Source: an uncultured Collinsella sp.
Lineage (GTDB): Bacteria > Actinomycetota > Coriobacteriia > Coriobacteriales > Coriobacteriaceae
Assembly (NCBI GenBank): GCA_900545995.1
Contig: URBM01000020.1
Location: 1-18,173, forward strand
Length of the DNA: 18,173 nucleotides
Direction: 5' to 3'
A model generated the notes under the pieces. That model was not told where the DNA came from, did not search any database, and saw only the letters and a list, made by a program, of their open reading frames with translations. How positions within the stretch are numbered: position 1 is the first letter of the stretch; each line of letters starts with the position of its first letter. A program made the translations under genes and the position numbers. Shown here one piece after another: positions 7,012 to 14,618 of this stretch.

Positions 7012-8391
7012 ATGAACACCGGGGAAATTGCGCGCATCGTCGGCGATCAGCGCGCCTACTTTAAGACGCACGCCACGTTTGATGTCGATGCTCGACGTCG
7101 CGCGCTCGCGAGCTTACGCGATACGGTGCGGGCCCACGAGGCCGATATTGCCCATGCGCTCAAGACCGATTTGGGTAAGTCGCATGACGAGGCCTACATG
7201 TGCGAGATTGGCACGTCGCTTTCCGAGATTCGCCATCAGATTGCGCATGTGGCTCGATGGAGTCGTCCGCGCCTGCGTCCGTGCGACCTCGCTAACGCCG
7301 TGAGCGTGTGCAAGACGCAAGCCGTGCCCTATGGCGTCACGCTCATCATGGCGCCCTGGAACTATCCGTTTTTGCTGACGCTCGAGCCGCTCGCTGGCGC
7401 CCTTGCCGCAGGCAATACCGTCGTCATCAAGCCGAGCGCCTATGCGCCGGCTTCGAGCGCGGTGCTCAGGCAGATTTGCGAGGAAGCATTTGATCCGCGC
7501 CTGGTGACGGTCGTCGAAGGCGGGCGTGCCGAGAACGAAGCGTTGCTCGACGAGTGCTGGGACAAGATTTTCTTTACCGGTAGCGTTCCGGTCGGCAAGC
7601 TCGTCATGGAGCGCGCGAGCAAAAACCTCACGCCTGTGACGCTTGAGCTGGGCGGAAAGAGTCCCTGCATCGTGGATGCGACGGCAAACTTGAAGGTCGC
7701 GGCACGCCGCATCGCCTTTGGTAAATGGCTCAACGTGGGCCAGACCTGTGTAGCGCCCGACTATCTGCTGGTCGATATGCGCGTGCACGACGAGTTGCTG
7801 GGCCTCATCAAGGAAGAGGTCCGTCGCATGTTTGGCGAGCACCCGCTCGATAACGAGGATTACGGGCATATCGTCAACGCCAAGCATTTCGCGCGCGTGC
7901 GCGGGCTGATCGACCCCGATAAGGTTGTGCTGGGGGGCATGGCGCGCGAGTCGTCGCTCAAGATTGAGCCGACGATTTTAGACGGTGTGGCGCCTGAGGA
8001 CGCCGTAATGCAGGAGGAGATTTTCGGCCCCATCTTACCGGTACTGACGTTTGAGAGCCTAGACGAGGCCGAGACGTTTATTACGGATCGTCCGACGCCG
8101 CTGGCCCTGTATATCTTTAGTCGGGATCGCGAGGTTCAGCAGCGCTTTGTGCGCTACGTGCCTTTTGGCGGCGGCTGCGTTAACGACACCATCATGCACT
8201 TGGCTACGAGCCATATGGGCTTTGGCGGCATGGGCGCGAGCGGCATGGGGCAGTACCATGGCCGCGAAAGCTTCGATACGTTTAGCCACAAGAAGAGCAT
8301 CGTGAACAAGGCAACCTGGCTGGACGTGCCATTCCGCTATGCGCCCTACGCAAGCTGGAAGCACAAGTTCGTGCGCATGTTTGTGCATTAG
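7012..8391 (+). CDS. Aldehyde dehydrogenase, class 3-like
   Basis: The 459-residue protein has the full aldehyde dehydrogenase signature: APWNYP with the oxyanion Asn at 117, cofactor lysine K140 in VIKPS, FFTGSVPVG at 187-195, the general base E212 in LELGGKSP, and the catalytic cysteine C246 in GQTCVAPDY. The length near 460 and the C-terminal GASGMGQYHGRESFDTFSHK segment fit the class 3/fatty and aromatic aldehyde group rather than acylating enzymes, so free acid plus NAD(P)H is the likely product. AGGAGG overlaps the stop of the preceding alcohol dehydrogenase and sits at ideal spacing. Together the pair can oxidise an alcohol to its acid, or run the first step in reverse to dispose of an aldehyde. 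Confidence 0.94.
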   Translation: MNTGEIARIVGDQRAYFKTHATFDVDARRRALASLRDTVRAHEADIAHALKTDLGKSHDEAYMCEIGTSLSEIRHQIAHVARWSRPRLRPCDLANAVSVCKTQAVPYGVTLIMAPWNYPFLLTLEPLAGALAAGNTVVIKPSAYAPASSAVLRQICEEAFDPRLVTVVEGGRAENEALLDECWDKIFFTGSVPVGKLVMERASKNLTPVTLELGGKSPCIVDATANLKVAARRIAFGKWLNVGQTCVAPDYLLVDMRVHDELLGLIKEEVRRMFGEHPLDNEDYGHIVNAKHFARVRGLIDPDKVVLGGMARESSLKIEPTILDGVAPEDAVMQEEIFGPILPVLTFESLDEAETFITDRPTPLALYIFSRDREVQQRFVRYVPFGGGCVNDTIMHLATSHMGFGGMGASGMGQYHGRESFDTFSHKKSIVNKATWLDVPFRYAPYASWKHKFVRMFVH

Positions 8392-8481
8392 AATCAGATG
8401 GTGTAGCGACAAACGGTCGAAAAGACACGAGGTGGGGCGAATTTGTGTCCGCGCGAGTTCGTAGACTTCTCTATAAGGTTA

Positions 8482-8503
8482 AACGCCGGTTTATCCGGCC
8501 GTT
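8482..8503 (+). promoter_or_regulatory. Small hairpin next to the HIRAN gene ribosome binding site
   Basis: AACGCCGG pairs with CCGGCCGTT (one bulged base) across the loop TTTAT, ending one base before the AGGGGAG ribosome binding site. It could affect translation of the HIRAN gene or be chance in GC-rich DNA. The rest of 8392-8515 shows no clear promoter, and no terminator after the aldehyde dehydrogenase gene. Confidence 0.35.
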
Positions 8504-8515
8504 AGGGGAGTTGCT

Positions 8516-8842
8516 ATGTACGAGCCTTCACGTGTTCTTCTGTCGTTTCATATTGCGGGATTTCAGTATGCCGATGGCGCCTTGGTCTTGGGCGATCTTA
8601 AAGCGGGCGATAAACTGACGCTGTGCGCCGAGCGCGATAATCCCCATGACTCCGAGGCGGTTGCAATCTACTATGGCAAGACCAAACTTGGCTATGTTCC
8701 GGGAAACGAGGTCGGCCCGCTGTCCTTGATGATGTATTACGGCCACGATGGCGTATTTGAGGCCCGCGTGCAACAGGTCGCTCCCGAACGCAGCCCGTGG
8801 CATCAGGTGCGCGTTGGACTCTACGTGGTGGATGCTCGCTAG
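8516..8842 (+). CDS. Stand-alone HIRAN-domain protein
   Basis: The 108-residue protein is essentially one HIRAN domain. The N-terminal strand FHIAGFQYADG, the hallmark LCAERDNPHDSEAVAIYY (NPxDxxAV), LGYVPGNEVGPL and a C-terminal VRVGLYVV strand appear in family order. HIRAN domains, known from HLTF/Rad5-type helicases, bind DNA ends or 3'-OH single strands. Bacterial stand-alone versions are mostly uncharacterised, so a role in DNA binding or repair is inference. The ATG follows AGGGGAG. It is the first of three closely spaced plus-strand genes; the next begins 18 bases after its stop. Confidence 0.85.
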   Translation: MYEPSRVLLSFHIAGFQYADGALVLGDLKAGDKLTLCAERDNPHDSEAVAIYYGKTKLGYVPGNEVGPLSLMMYYGHDGVFEARVQQVAPERSPWHQVRVGLYVVDAR

Positions 8843-8860
8843 TCGGTAAAGGGGACTGCC

Positions 8861-9040
8861 ATGTTTGATGACGACGACCAGTTCGATCTGGCAGACGATC
8901 CGTTTGAGTGGGATATGCTACTCGATGACGATGAGTTGGAGCAGGATCGCAAAAAGCAAAAGGACAAGAATGCCCAGGGTGACGCTTCGAAAAAGCAAGA
9001 CAAACGCCGCCGCGGACTGTTCGGCGGGCTCTTTGGATAA
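8861..9040 (+). CDS. 59-residue charged microprotein, function unknown
   Basis: A small open frame with a good ribosome binding site (AAAGGGGA, about five bases before the ATG) lies 18 bases after the HIRAN gene. The product has three parts. Residues 1-30 are strongly acidic (MFDDDDQFDLADD, LDDDELEQD). Residues 31-51 are lysine/arginine-rich (RKKQKDKN, KKQDKRRR). The last eight residues are GLFGGLFG, a glycine/hydrophobic tail. I recognise no family. The charge asymmetry and terminal motif suggest a partner- or membrane-binding peptide, but this is speculation. Its reality rests on ribosome binding site, spacing and clean end; it is too short for codon statistics by eye. Confidence 0.65.
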   Translation: MFDDDDQFDLADDPFEWDMLLDDDELEQDRKKQKDKNAQGDASKKQDKRRRGLFGGLFG

Positions 9041-9106
9041 CCGCCACATCGCTGCGTCTGTATACTTAGCACGAGTTTGACGCGTTGCGAAATGAGGACA
9101 TGGACG

Positions 9107-9652
9107 ATGATGTGGTTTACCGCCGACCTGCACCTGGGCGATACGAATATCTTGCACGACATGGATCGACCGTTTGGTTCGGTCGAGGAGATGAATCGTA
9201 AGGTCATCGATGCCATCAATGAGTGCGTGGCTGCGGATGACCGCCTCTATATTCTGGGTGACTTTACCTATCGTTTGCCCCTGGCGGATGCTGTGCGCCT
9301 GCGCGAGCGTATCGAATGCCAAAACGTGACGCTCATACGGGGCAACCATGACGTCGATTGGGAAGATCCCGACGCACCGCAGATTTGGGAAGACGTGCGC
9401 GATTACCTGGAGATTACTCCCGGCTATGCCAAGGGCCATCGTCTGGTGATGAGCCATTACCCCATGCTCAGCTGGAATGGTAAGGCGCGTGGCGCCATCA
9501 TGCTACACGGGCATATCCACAGCAGAGGAGACCGCACCAACGTGCGCAACCGCGATCGCGAGCGCCCTGTCTTTCGCTACGATGTCGGCCTCGACGCCAA
9601 CGAGTACAAGCCCGTAAGCCGAGATCAAATCCTTGGTTTCTTTGGACTGTAA
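9107..9652 (+). CDS. Calcineurin-like metallophosphoesterase
   Basis: The 181-residue protein has all metal-site motifs of the calcineurin-like phosphoesterase fold in order: DLH (D7, H9), GDF (D52), GNHD (79-82), a single histidine in MSHYP (H117) and GHIH (135-138). The two-metal centre should be intact. Small proteins of this type include phosphodiesterases and nucleases of several kinds, and the substrate cannot be assigned. The frame extends to 9077, but GAGGA eight bases before the ATG at 9107 (and a second ATG at 9110) supports the shorter start, which places the first motif near the N-terminus as usual. It is 66 bases after the microprotein gene and is followed by a terminator. Confidence 0.9.
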   Translation: MMWFTADLHLGDTNILHDMDRPFGSVEEMNRKVIDAINECVAADDRLYILGDFTYRLPLADAVRLRERIECQNVTLIRGNHDVDWEDPDAPQIWEDVRDYLEITPGYAKGHRLVMSHYPMLSWNGKARGAIMLHGHIHSRGDRTNVRNRDRERPVFRYDVGLDANEYKPVSRDQILGFFGL

Positions 9653-9697
9653 TTCTCGAACCACCACAAAGGGAGCTGGTAACTCTGCGGTGGTTCT

Positions 9698-9732
9698 GGC
9701 GCCGTTGCCATTATGGTGGCGGCGCCTTTTTT
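9698..9732 (+). terminator. Rho-independent terminator after the phosphoesterase gene
   Basis: GGCGCCG at 9698-9704 pairs with CGGCGCC at 9720-9726. The stem continues through G-U pairs and CC/GG to twelve pairs with an ATTAT loop, and TTTTTT follows directly (9727-9732). An accessory GAACCACC/GGTGGTTC pairing lies just upstream around 9658-9695. This closes the HIRAN-microprotein-phosphoesterase unit. Confidence 0.92.
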
Positions 9733-9790
9733 GTCCGTGCGGCGCGGTAGAGTGTAAGCGGTTGAAATTTGCGTCCATCGAGGAGCTGCT

Positions 9791-11548
9791 ATGAATGAGA
9801 TCAAGTGTCCGCATTGTGGCGAAGTCTTTAAGGTCGATGCGTCTGGCTATGCGGATATCGTCAAGCAAGTACGCGATGCCGAGTTTTCGCGCGATCTGGA
9901 TGAGCGTGTGAGGGCAGTCCAGCGCGAGGGCGAGCAGGCGCTGGAGCTTGAGCGCTCGCGTTCGACGGCTGCCTTGCAAAAGGCAGAGTCTCAGCGCAAC
10001 GCTCAGCTTGCCGAGCAGAAGAACACTGCGGAGCAGAAGCTGGCACAAGAGGTTGCCAAGCGCGACGCTGAGCTTGCCGAGCTGCGCGCCAAGCTCGAGG
10101 GCGCTGCCGCAGAGCGCGAGAGTGCAAGCCAGCGCGCGGCGGTTGAGGCACGAGCCAATGCTCAAAAAGAGAATGCTGAGCTTCAGCGCGAGATCGATGC
10201 TCTGAAGGCGGAGCTCAATCACAAGGCCGACGAAGCTAAAATCGCCGAGGCGGCGGTTCGCAATGCAACTCAACATGATCTCGCCGCGCGCGATGCTCAG
10301 ATTGCAGAATTGCAGGCCAAGCTTGCTGCAGCAGATAGGGCTCAAGAAATGGCACTCGCAACTGCTGCGGCCGAGGCGCAGCGTAAGCTTGATGCTGCTC
10401 ACAATGAAGCGGATCGCAGGCTTTCCGATTACCAGACAGAAGTGCGCGAGAAGTTCTCGAACGCTAAGGTACAGTCCGAGCGCGAGGCCGAGGGCCTGCG
10501 CGCCCGGTTGCGCGAGCAAGAACTGGCTGCCAAAATGGAGCTCTCGGAGGCGGTCGCCGCGGCGGAGCGAGAGCGCGATGAGGCACGTGCCAAGCTGACG
10601 AGCGAGCTGGCGGTGCGCGATTCTCGCGAGGAACAGGCCAAGGCGGCACACGAGCTCGAGCTTGCGCAGGCCAAGCGCGCGAGTGATGACCTGATTCGCT
10701 ACAAGGATGAAGAGATTGAGCGCCTTAAGGACATGAAGGTGCGCCTGTCCACCAAGATGGTGGGCGAGTCGCTCGAGCAGCACTGCGAGACCGAGTTTAA
10801 CCGCCTACGCATGACGGCGTTTCCCAACGCGTACTTCGAGAAAGACAACGATGCGTCCGAGGGTACCAAGGGCGACTTTATCTTCCGCGAGTGCGATGCG
10901 AGCGGCAACGAGGTCATTTCGATTATGTTCGAGATGAAAAACGAGAACGACGAGACCGCGACCAAGCACAAAAACGAGGACTTCTTTAAGAAGCTCGATC
11001 ACGATCGTCGCCAGAAAGGCTGTGAGTACGCGGTGCTCTGCACGCTACTCGAGCCTGAGAGCGAGCTCTATAACGCGGGAATCGTGGACGTGAGCTATCG
11101 CTACGAGAAGATGTACGTGATTCGCCCACAGTTTTTCATTCCCATGATTACACTTCTTCGCAACGCCGCCATGGGTTCGCTGCGCTATAAGCAGGAGCTG
11201 GCGGAGTACAAACAGCAGAATATCGACGTCACGAACTTCGAAGCCAAGATGGAAAAGTTCAAGAACGACTTCGGCCGCAACTACGAGATCGCGAGCCGCA
11301 AGTTCCAAACGGCAATCGATGAGATCGACAAGACGATTAGCCATCTGCAGAAAACCAAGGAGGCGTTGCTGTCCTCCGAGAACAATCTGCGCCTTGCCAA
11401 CAAGAAGGCCGACGATCTTACCATTCGCAAGCTCACATGGGGCAACAAGACCATGAAGGCCGCCTTTGACGCGGCACGCGGGGCTGCGCCAGAGACAAAC
11501 GATGAGCCAGCCGAGGCGGATTCGTATGAGGTCGAGGATACCGAGTAG
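9791..11548 (+). CDS. DUF2130-type coiled-coil protein
   Basis: The 585-residue protein opens with a short zinc-ribbon-like motif (CPHCGEVF, C6 and C9). Then come about 300 residues of Ala/Glu/Lys/Arg-rich sequence with clear heptad character (roughly 25-320), and then the conserved DUF2130 domain at about 325-470 (GESLEQHCETEFN, GTKGDFIFRE, ISIMFEMKNE, YAVLCTLL). A second helical stretch runs to about 545, and the end is acidic. The spacing of D362 (KGDFIF) and E381-x-K383 (FEMKNE) looks like a PD-(D/E)xK nuclease core. That assignment is my inference, and the cellular role is not known to me. GAGGAG precedes the ATG. The gene appears monocistronic between two terminators. Confidence 0.88.
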   Translation: MNEIKCPHCGEVFKVDASGYADIVKQVRDAEFSRDLDERVRAVQREGEQALELERSRSTAALQKAESQRNAQLAEQKNTAEQKLAQEVAKRDAELAELRAKLEGAAAERESASQRAAVEARANAQKENAELQREIDALKAELNHKADEAKIAEAAVRNATQHDLAARDAQIAELQAKLAAADRAQEMALATAAAEAQRKLDAAHNEADRRLSDYQTEVREKFSNAKVQSEREAEGLRARLREQELAAKMELSEAVAAAERERDEARAKLTSELAVRDSREEQAKAAHELELAQAKRASDDLIRYKDEEIERLKDMKVRLSTKMVGESLEQHCETEFNRLRMTAFPNAYFEKDNDASEGTKGDFIFRECDASGNEVISIMFEMKNENDETATKHKNEDFFKKLDHDRRQKGCEYAVLCTLLEPESELYNAGIVDVSYRYEKMYVIRPQFFIPMITLLRNAAMGSLRYKQELAEYKQQNIDVTNFEAKMEKFKNDFGRNYEIASRKFQTAIDEIDKTISHLQKTKEALLSSENNLRLANKKADDLTIRKLTWGNKTMKAAFDAARGAAPETNDEPAEADSYEVEDTE

Positions 11549-11567
11549 GGGATAGCGTATCGCGCAA

Positions 11568-11605
11568 AAGCGGGGTCGCTGGCGATGTTGCCAGCGACCC
11601 CGCTT
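11568..11605. terminator. Bidirectional terminator between convergent genes
   Basis: AAGCGGGGTCGCTGGC at 11568-11583 is perfectly complementary to 11590-11605 with a 6-nt loop, a 16-bp stem. On the plus strand CGTTTCGTTCC follows. On the minus strand the stem's own TT is followed by TTGCG. It sits 19 bases past the DUF2130 stop and 22 bases past the helicase stop, serving both convergent genes. The T-tracts are short, but the stem is very strong. Confidence 0.85.
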
Positions 11606-11627
11606 CGTTTCGTTCCATTGTGCCCGG

Positions 11628-14309
11628 CTAGTCCTCGAGCAGGTCCTCGATAAAGCCGACGCGGTAGTTTTTGAAGATGACCTCGCCGCCGTCTTGCGTG
11701 GCGTCCAGATCGACATCGCCCATGATGCCAAAATCGTGGTCGCCATCCTCGTCGGCAAAGATCTGGTGCACGTGCCATACGTGCGCGGTCTTCTCGTCGG
11801 ACTCGTCGATGGAAAACATCGCGGCGCTGCGGGCATCTCCGCCGGTGAGGATTTCCTCGTGCTGCTCGTGGTAGGCATCGAGCGCCTTTTGCCAGCGAAT
11901 TTCGCTCATGCCCCAGCCGTCGTCGAGCTCGCCCAGGTTGCGAACGTGCTCGCGGGCGGCAAGGGTCACGCGGCGGAAGAGCGCATTGCGCACCAACAGC
12001 GTGCAGCCGCGGCGGTCCGCCACGACCTCGTCAATGCCCTGTGGCGGCGCGGCATCGAGGGCTGCCGGGTTGCCGGCGTTCTCCCACTCGTCCACCAGGC
12101 TCGAGTCCACCGAGCGCACCACAAAGCCCAGCCACGAGATAATATCGCGCAGGCGCTCGTCGCGCTTCTCGATGGGTACGGTGCGGTCGAGCGAACGGTA
12201 AGCCTCTGCCAGGTAGCGTAGCAAAATGCCCTCGGAGCGGGCGATGCCGAGCTTTTGAATGTAGCCCTTAAAATCGCTCGCGCTTTCGAGCATATCGCGC
12301 AGAACGCTCTTGGGAGAGAGCTGATAGTCGTTGGCCCAGGGCACTTCCTGGCAGTACTTGTCAAAAGCGGCGTCGAGCAAATCCTCGAGCGGCTTTTCGT
12401 ACGTGACGTCCTGAATGCGCTCCAAGCGCTCCTCATACTCGATGCCGTCGGCCTTCATCTCGGCCATGGCGCGATCGCGTGCGGCGCGCTCCTGTGCGCG
12501 CAATACCTGCTTGGGGTCCTCGAGCGTAGCCTCGACCATCGAGATCAGATCCATGGTATAGGTCTCACTCTCGGGGTCGAGCAGCTCCAACGCGGCAAGC
12601 AAGAACGGCGAGAGCGGCTGATCGAGCGCGAAGTCCTCGGGCAGATCGACCGTCAGCGCATAGTCGATGTCTGGTGCGGCGTCAGCCGGAGCGTCAGGCG
12701 CGGGCGGCACCTCGGTGCGAACGACGACGCCGGAATCGATGAGCGTCGCGAAGATTTCGTCGGCGCGAACCTCGAGCTTTGCCTTTTCCTCGGGGGTCTG
12801 CAGGCTCGTCTCGATGAGGTCGTGTACGCGGGCTCGGGCATCGCCGCCCTGCTCGACCACGCTAATCACCATGGAGTGCGTGATGCGCAGGCGCGGCTTG
12901 AGTGTCTCGGGCTGCGTCTCGATCAGGCGCTCAAAGGTCTGCTTGTTCCAGGTGACAAAGCCCTCGGGGGCCTTTTTCTTTTTAATCTTACGGAGCTTTT
13001 TGGGGTCGTTGCCCGCCTTGGCCATGAGCTTGGCGTTCTCGATCTCGTGCTCCGGGGCCTCGGCGATGACCATGCCCTCGGTATCGAAGCCCGAGCGGCC
13101 GGCGCGACCAGCAATCTGATGGAACTCGCGGGCGCGCAGACGACGCATCTTGTAGCCATCGAACTTGGTGAGCGCGGTGAGCACCACAGTGTGGATGGGT
13201 ACGTTAATGCCGACGCCGAGTGTGTCGGTACCGCAGATGACGGGCAGCAGGCCCTGTTGCGCCAAGCGCTCGACCAGCAGGCGATAGCGCGGCAACATGC
13301 CAGCATGGTGCACGCCGACGCCGCATCCAAGCAGGCGCTTGAGAATCTTGCCAAAGGCCGTGGAGAAGCTCGTCCCCTTTGCCGCTTCCTTAATGGCCTC
13401 GCGCTGCTCCTTGCTAGCGATGCCAAAATTGGCGAGCGACTGTGCCGTCGCAAGGGCGGCATCCTGGCTAAAGTGCACGATATAGAGTGGGGCCTCGCCA
13501 CGGCGCATGGCGAGCTCGACCGTGCCCTCGAGGGAGGTCGTCACATAGTCGTAGCTCAGCGGAACAGGACGCGGGGCGTCGACAACCAAGTCGCAAGCAG
13601 CGCCGGTGTGTTCCTCGAGCGAGGCGGCGATGGCAGTGACATCGCCGAGCGTGGCGCTCATGAGCATAAACTGCGTGTGGGGCAGGGTGAGCAGCGGTAC
13701 CTGCCAGGCCCAACCGCGGTCGGGGTCGGCAAAGTAGTGGAACTCATCCATGGCCACGCAGCCCACATCGGCGTCCTCGCCCTCGCGCAGCGCATCGTTG
13801 GCAAGGATTTCGGCCGTGCAGCAGATGACGGGTGCCTTGGTGTTGATATGCGTGTCGCCGGTGATCATGCCGACGTTGTCGCGGCCGAGCACCTGCACAA
13901 GGTCGAAAAACTTCTCGCTGACCAGAGCCTTGATAGGAGCCGTGTAGTAGCAGCGCTTGCCCTGCGCCATGCCCATAAAGAGCATGCCCAGCGCGACGAG
14001 CGATTTACCCGATCCGGTCGGTGTGCCCAAAATGACGTGATCGCCGGCAGCCAGGTCCATGAGGGCTTCTTCTTGGTGATCCCACAGCTCAATGCCGCGA
14101 TCGCCCGTCCATTCAAAGAAGCGTTCGAAGGCCTGATCGGGCGTGAGCCATGGTTCGGGCTCACTGCCGTCCTCGGGCTCCCACCAGGTGGGGGAGAGCG
14201 CGCCGAGCGAGCCGAACTCGGCTTCGGTTCCCGTGCCGCCCGAGAATGAGCTGGCAGCGCCGGCGACGGAGACGGTGCTGGCGGCGGTATCTGTCGTGGT
14301 TTGTGCCAT
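11628..14309 (-). CDS. Ski2-like DEAD/DEAH-box helicase (probable DUF3516 C-terminal region)
   Basis: The 893-residue protein is a superfamily 2 helicase. It has Walker A GTPTGSGKS (95-103), motif Ia TAPIKALV, motif II DEFH (188-191), motif III MSATLGD (217-223), TDTLGVGIN and motif VI QIAGRAGRSGFDTEG (about 396-410). The motif set and the loop with HHAGMLPRYR match Ski2/Mtr4-like enzymes and the actinobacterial relatives that carry a DUF3516-type C-terminal half (about 490-890). These are thought to act on RNA, but the substrate is not established here. The N-terminal 50 residues are low-complexity. The ATG at 14309 is chosen because longer frames run back into the repeat at 14431-14553. Its ribosome binding site is weak (AGAAAG). 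Confidence 0.92.
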   Translation of the reverse strand: MAQTTTDTAASTVSVAGAASSFSGGTGTEAEFGSLGALSPTWWEPEDGSEPEPWLTPDQAFERFFEWTGDRGIELWDHQEEALMDLAAGDHVILGTPTGSGKSLVALGMLFMGMAQGKRCYYTAPIKALVSEKFFDLVQVLGRDNVGMITGDTHINTKAPVICCTAEILANDALREGEDADVGCVAMDEFHYFADPDRGWAWQVPLLTLPHTQFMLMSATLGDVTAIAASLEEHTGAACDLVVDAPRPVPLSYDYVTTSLEGTVELAMRRGEAPLYIVHFSQDAALATAQSLANFGIASKEQREAIKEAAKGTSFSTAFGKILKRLLGCGVGVHHAGMLPRYRLLVERLAQQGLLPVICGTDTLGVGINVPIHTVVLTALTKFDGYKMRRLRAREFHQIAGRAGRSGFDTEGMVIAEAPEHEIENAKLMAKAGNDPKKLRKIKKKKAPEGFVTWNKQTFERLIETQPETLKPRLRITHSMVISVVEQGGDARARVHDLIETSLQTPEEKAKLEVRADEIFATLIDSGVVVRTEVPPAPDAPADAAPDIDYALTVDLPEDFALDQPLSPFLLAALELLDPESETYTMDLISMVEATLEDPKQVLRAQERAARDRAMAEMKADGIEYEERLERIQDVTYEKPLEDLLDAAFDKYCQEVPWANDYQLSPKSVLRDMLESASDFKGYIQKLGIARSEGILLRYLAEAYRSLDRTVPIEKRDERLRDIISWLGFVVRSVDSSLVDEWENAGNPAALDAAPPQGIDEVVADRRGCTLLVRNALFRRVTLAAREHVRNLGELDDGWGMSEIRWQKALDAYHEQHEEILTGGDARSAAMFSIDESDEKTAHVWHVHQIFADEDGDHDFGIMGDVDLDATQDGGEVIFKNYRVGFIEDLLED

Positions 14310-14618
14310 GTGGTTGCTTTCTCTCGCGATTATCCGCCAACTATTATGGCGTAGCGGCGGCGCGGGGTGCCAGCGCGCGAGAAAATGCAGGAAATGGGCG
14401 TTCTGCCCAGCCGTTTGGTGCAGTTGCCGGCTAAGTGAGTAGACTTTTTGCAATATCGCGAGCACATGACTTTTGCGTAAGGGATTTACCTGCGGTTTTA
14501 GTTTTCGTTATGCGGGTTGTGCTTGGCTATTGCAAAAAAGTCTACTCACTTAGGCTTGAGGGTCGTTCGTTGGCGCCTATTCGCGCTTGTTTGCCGACGC
14601 CACGACCATAAGAAGCCC
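14310..14618. other. Intergenic region between the helicase and trmB-like genes
   Basis: It holds the third copy of the 120-nt repeat (14431-14553). Elsewhere I see only an imperfect pairing of GGTCGT...GGCG with CGCC...ACC around 14565-14610, which has no T-tract and is not a convincing terminator. The helicase promoter should lie in 14310-14430 but no consensus elements stand out. Confidence 0.5.
14431..14553. repeat. Copy 3 of the ~120-nt palindromic interspersed repeat
   Basis: The two ends, CTAAGTGAGTAGACTTTTT and its complement, make a 19-bp outer stem. The pairing continues past one bulge as GCAATA (14450-14455) with TATTGC (14528-14533). The central TACCTGCG (14487-14494) and a TTTTGCGTAA block about ten bases before it match the other copies, while the rest has diverged. 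It lies between two minus-strand genes. A frame read leftward through its left end gives an artefactual N-terminal extension of the helicase. Confidence 0.92.

Noticed and set aside
9033..9066. A promoter (TTGGAT and TATACT) ahead of the phosphoesterase gene
   Set aside because: The spacer is 22 bases, too long for a normal promoter, and the gene is plausibly read from the upstream operon.
9503..10783. A long minus-strand open frame opposite the coiled-coil part of the DUF2130 gene
   Set aside because: It is the Leu/Ala-rich antisense shadow of an Ala/Glu-rich coiled coil, with no ribosome binding site evidence and overlap into the phosphoesterase gene.
12255..14249. A 664-codon open frame on the plus strand opposite the helicase gene
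   Set aside because: It is entirely antisense to a gene with full helicase motifs, lacks recognisable domains, and has the composition expected from the complement of a GC-rich coding region.
14310..14465. A 52-residue N-terminal extension of the helicase
   Set aside because: Its first residues are translated from the left arm of repeat copy 3, it lacks a ribosome binding site, and the conserved part starts well after the ATG at 14309.
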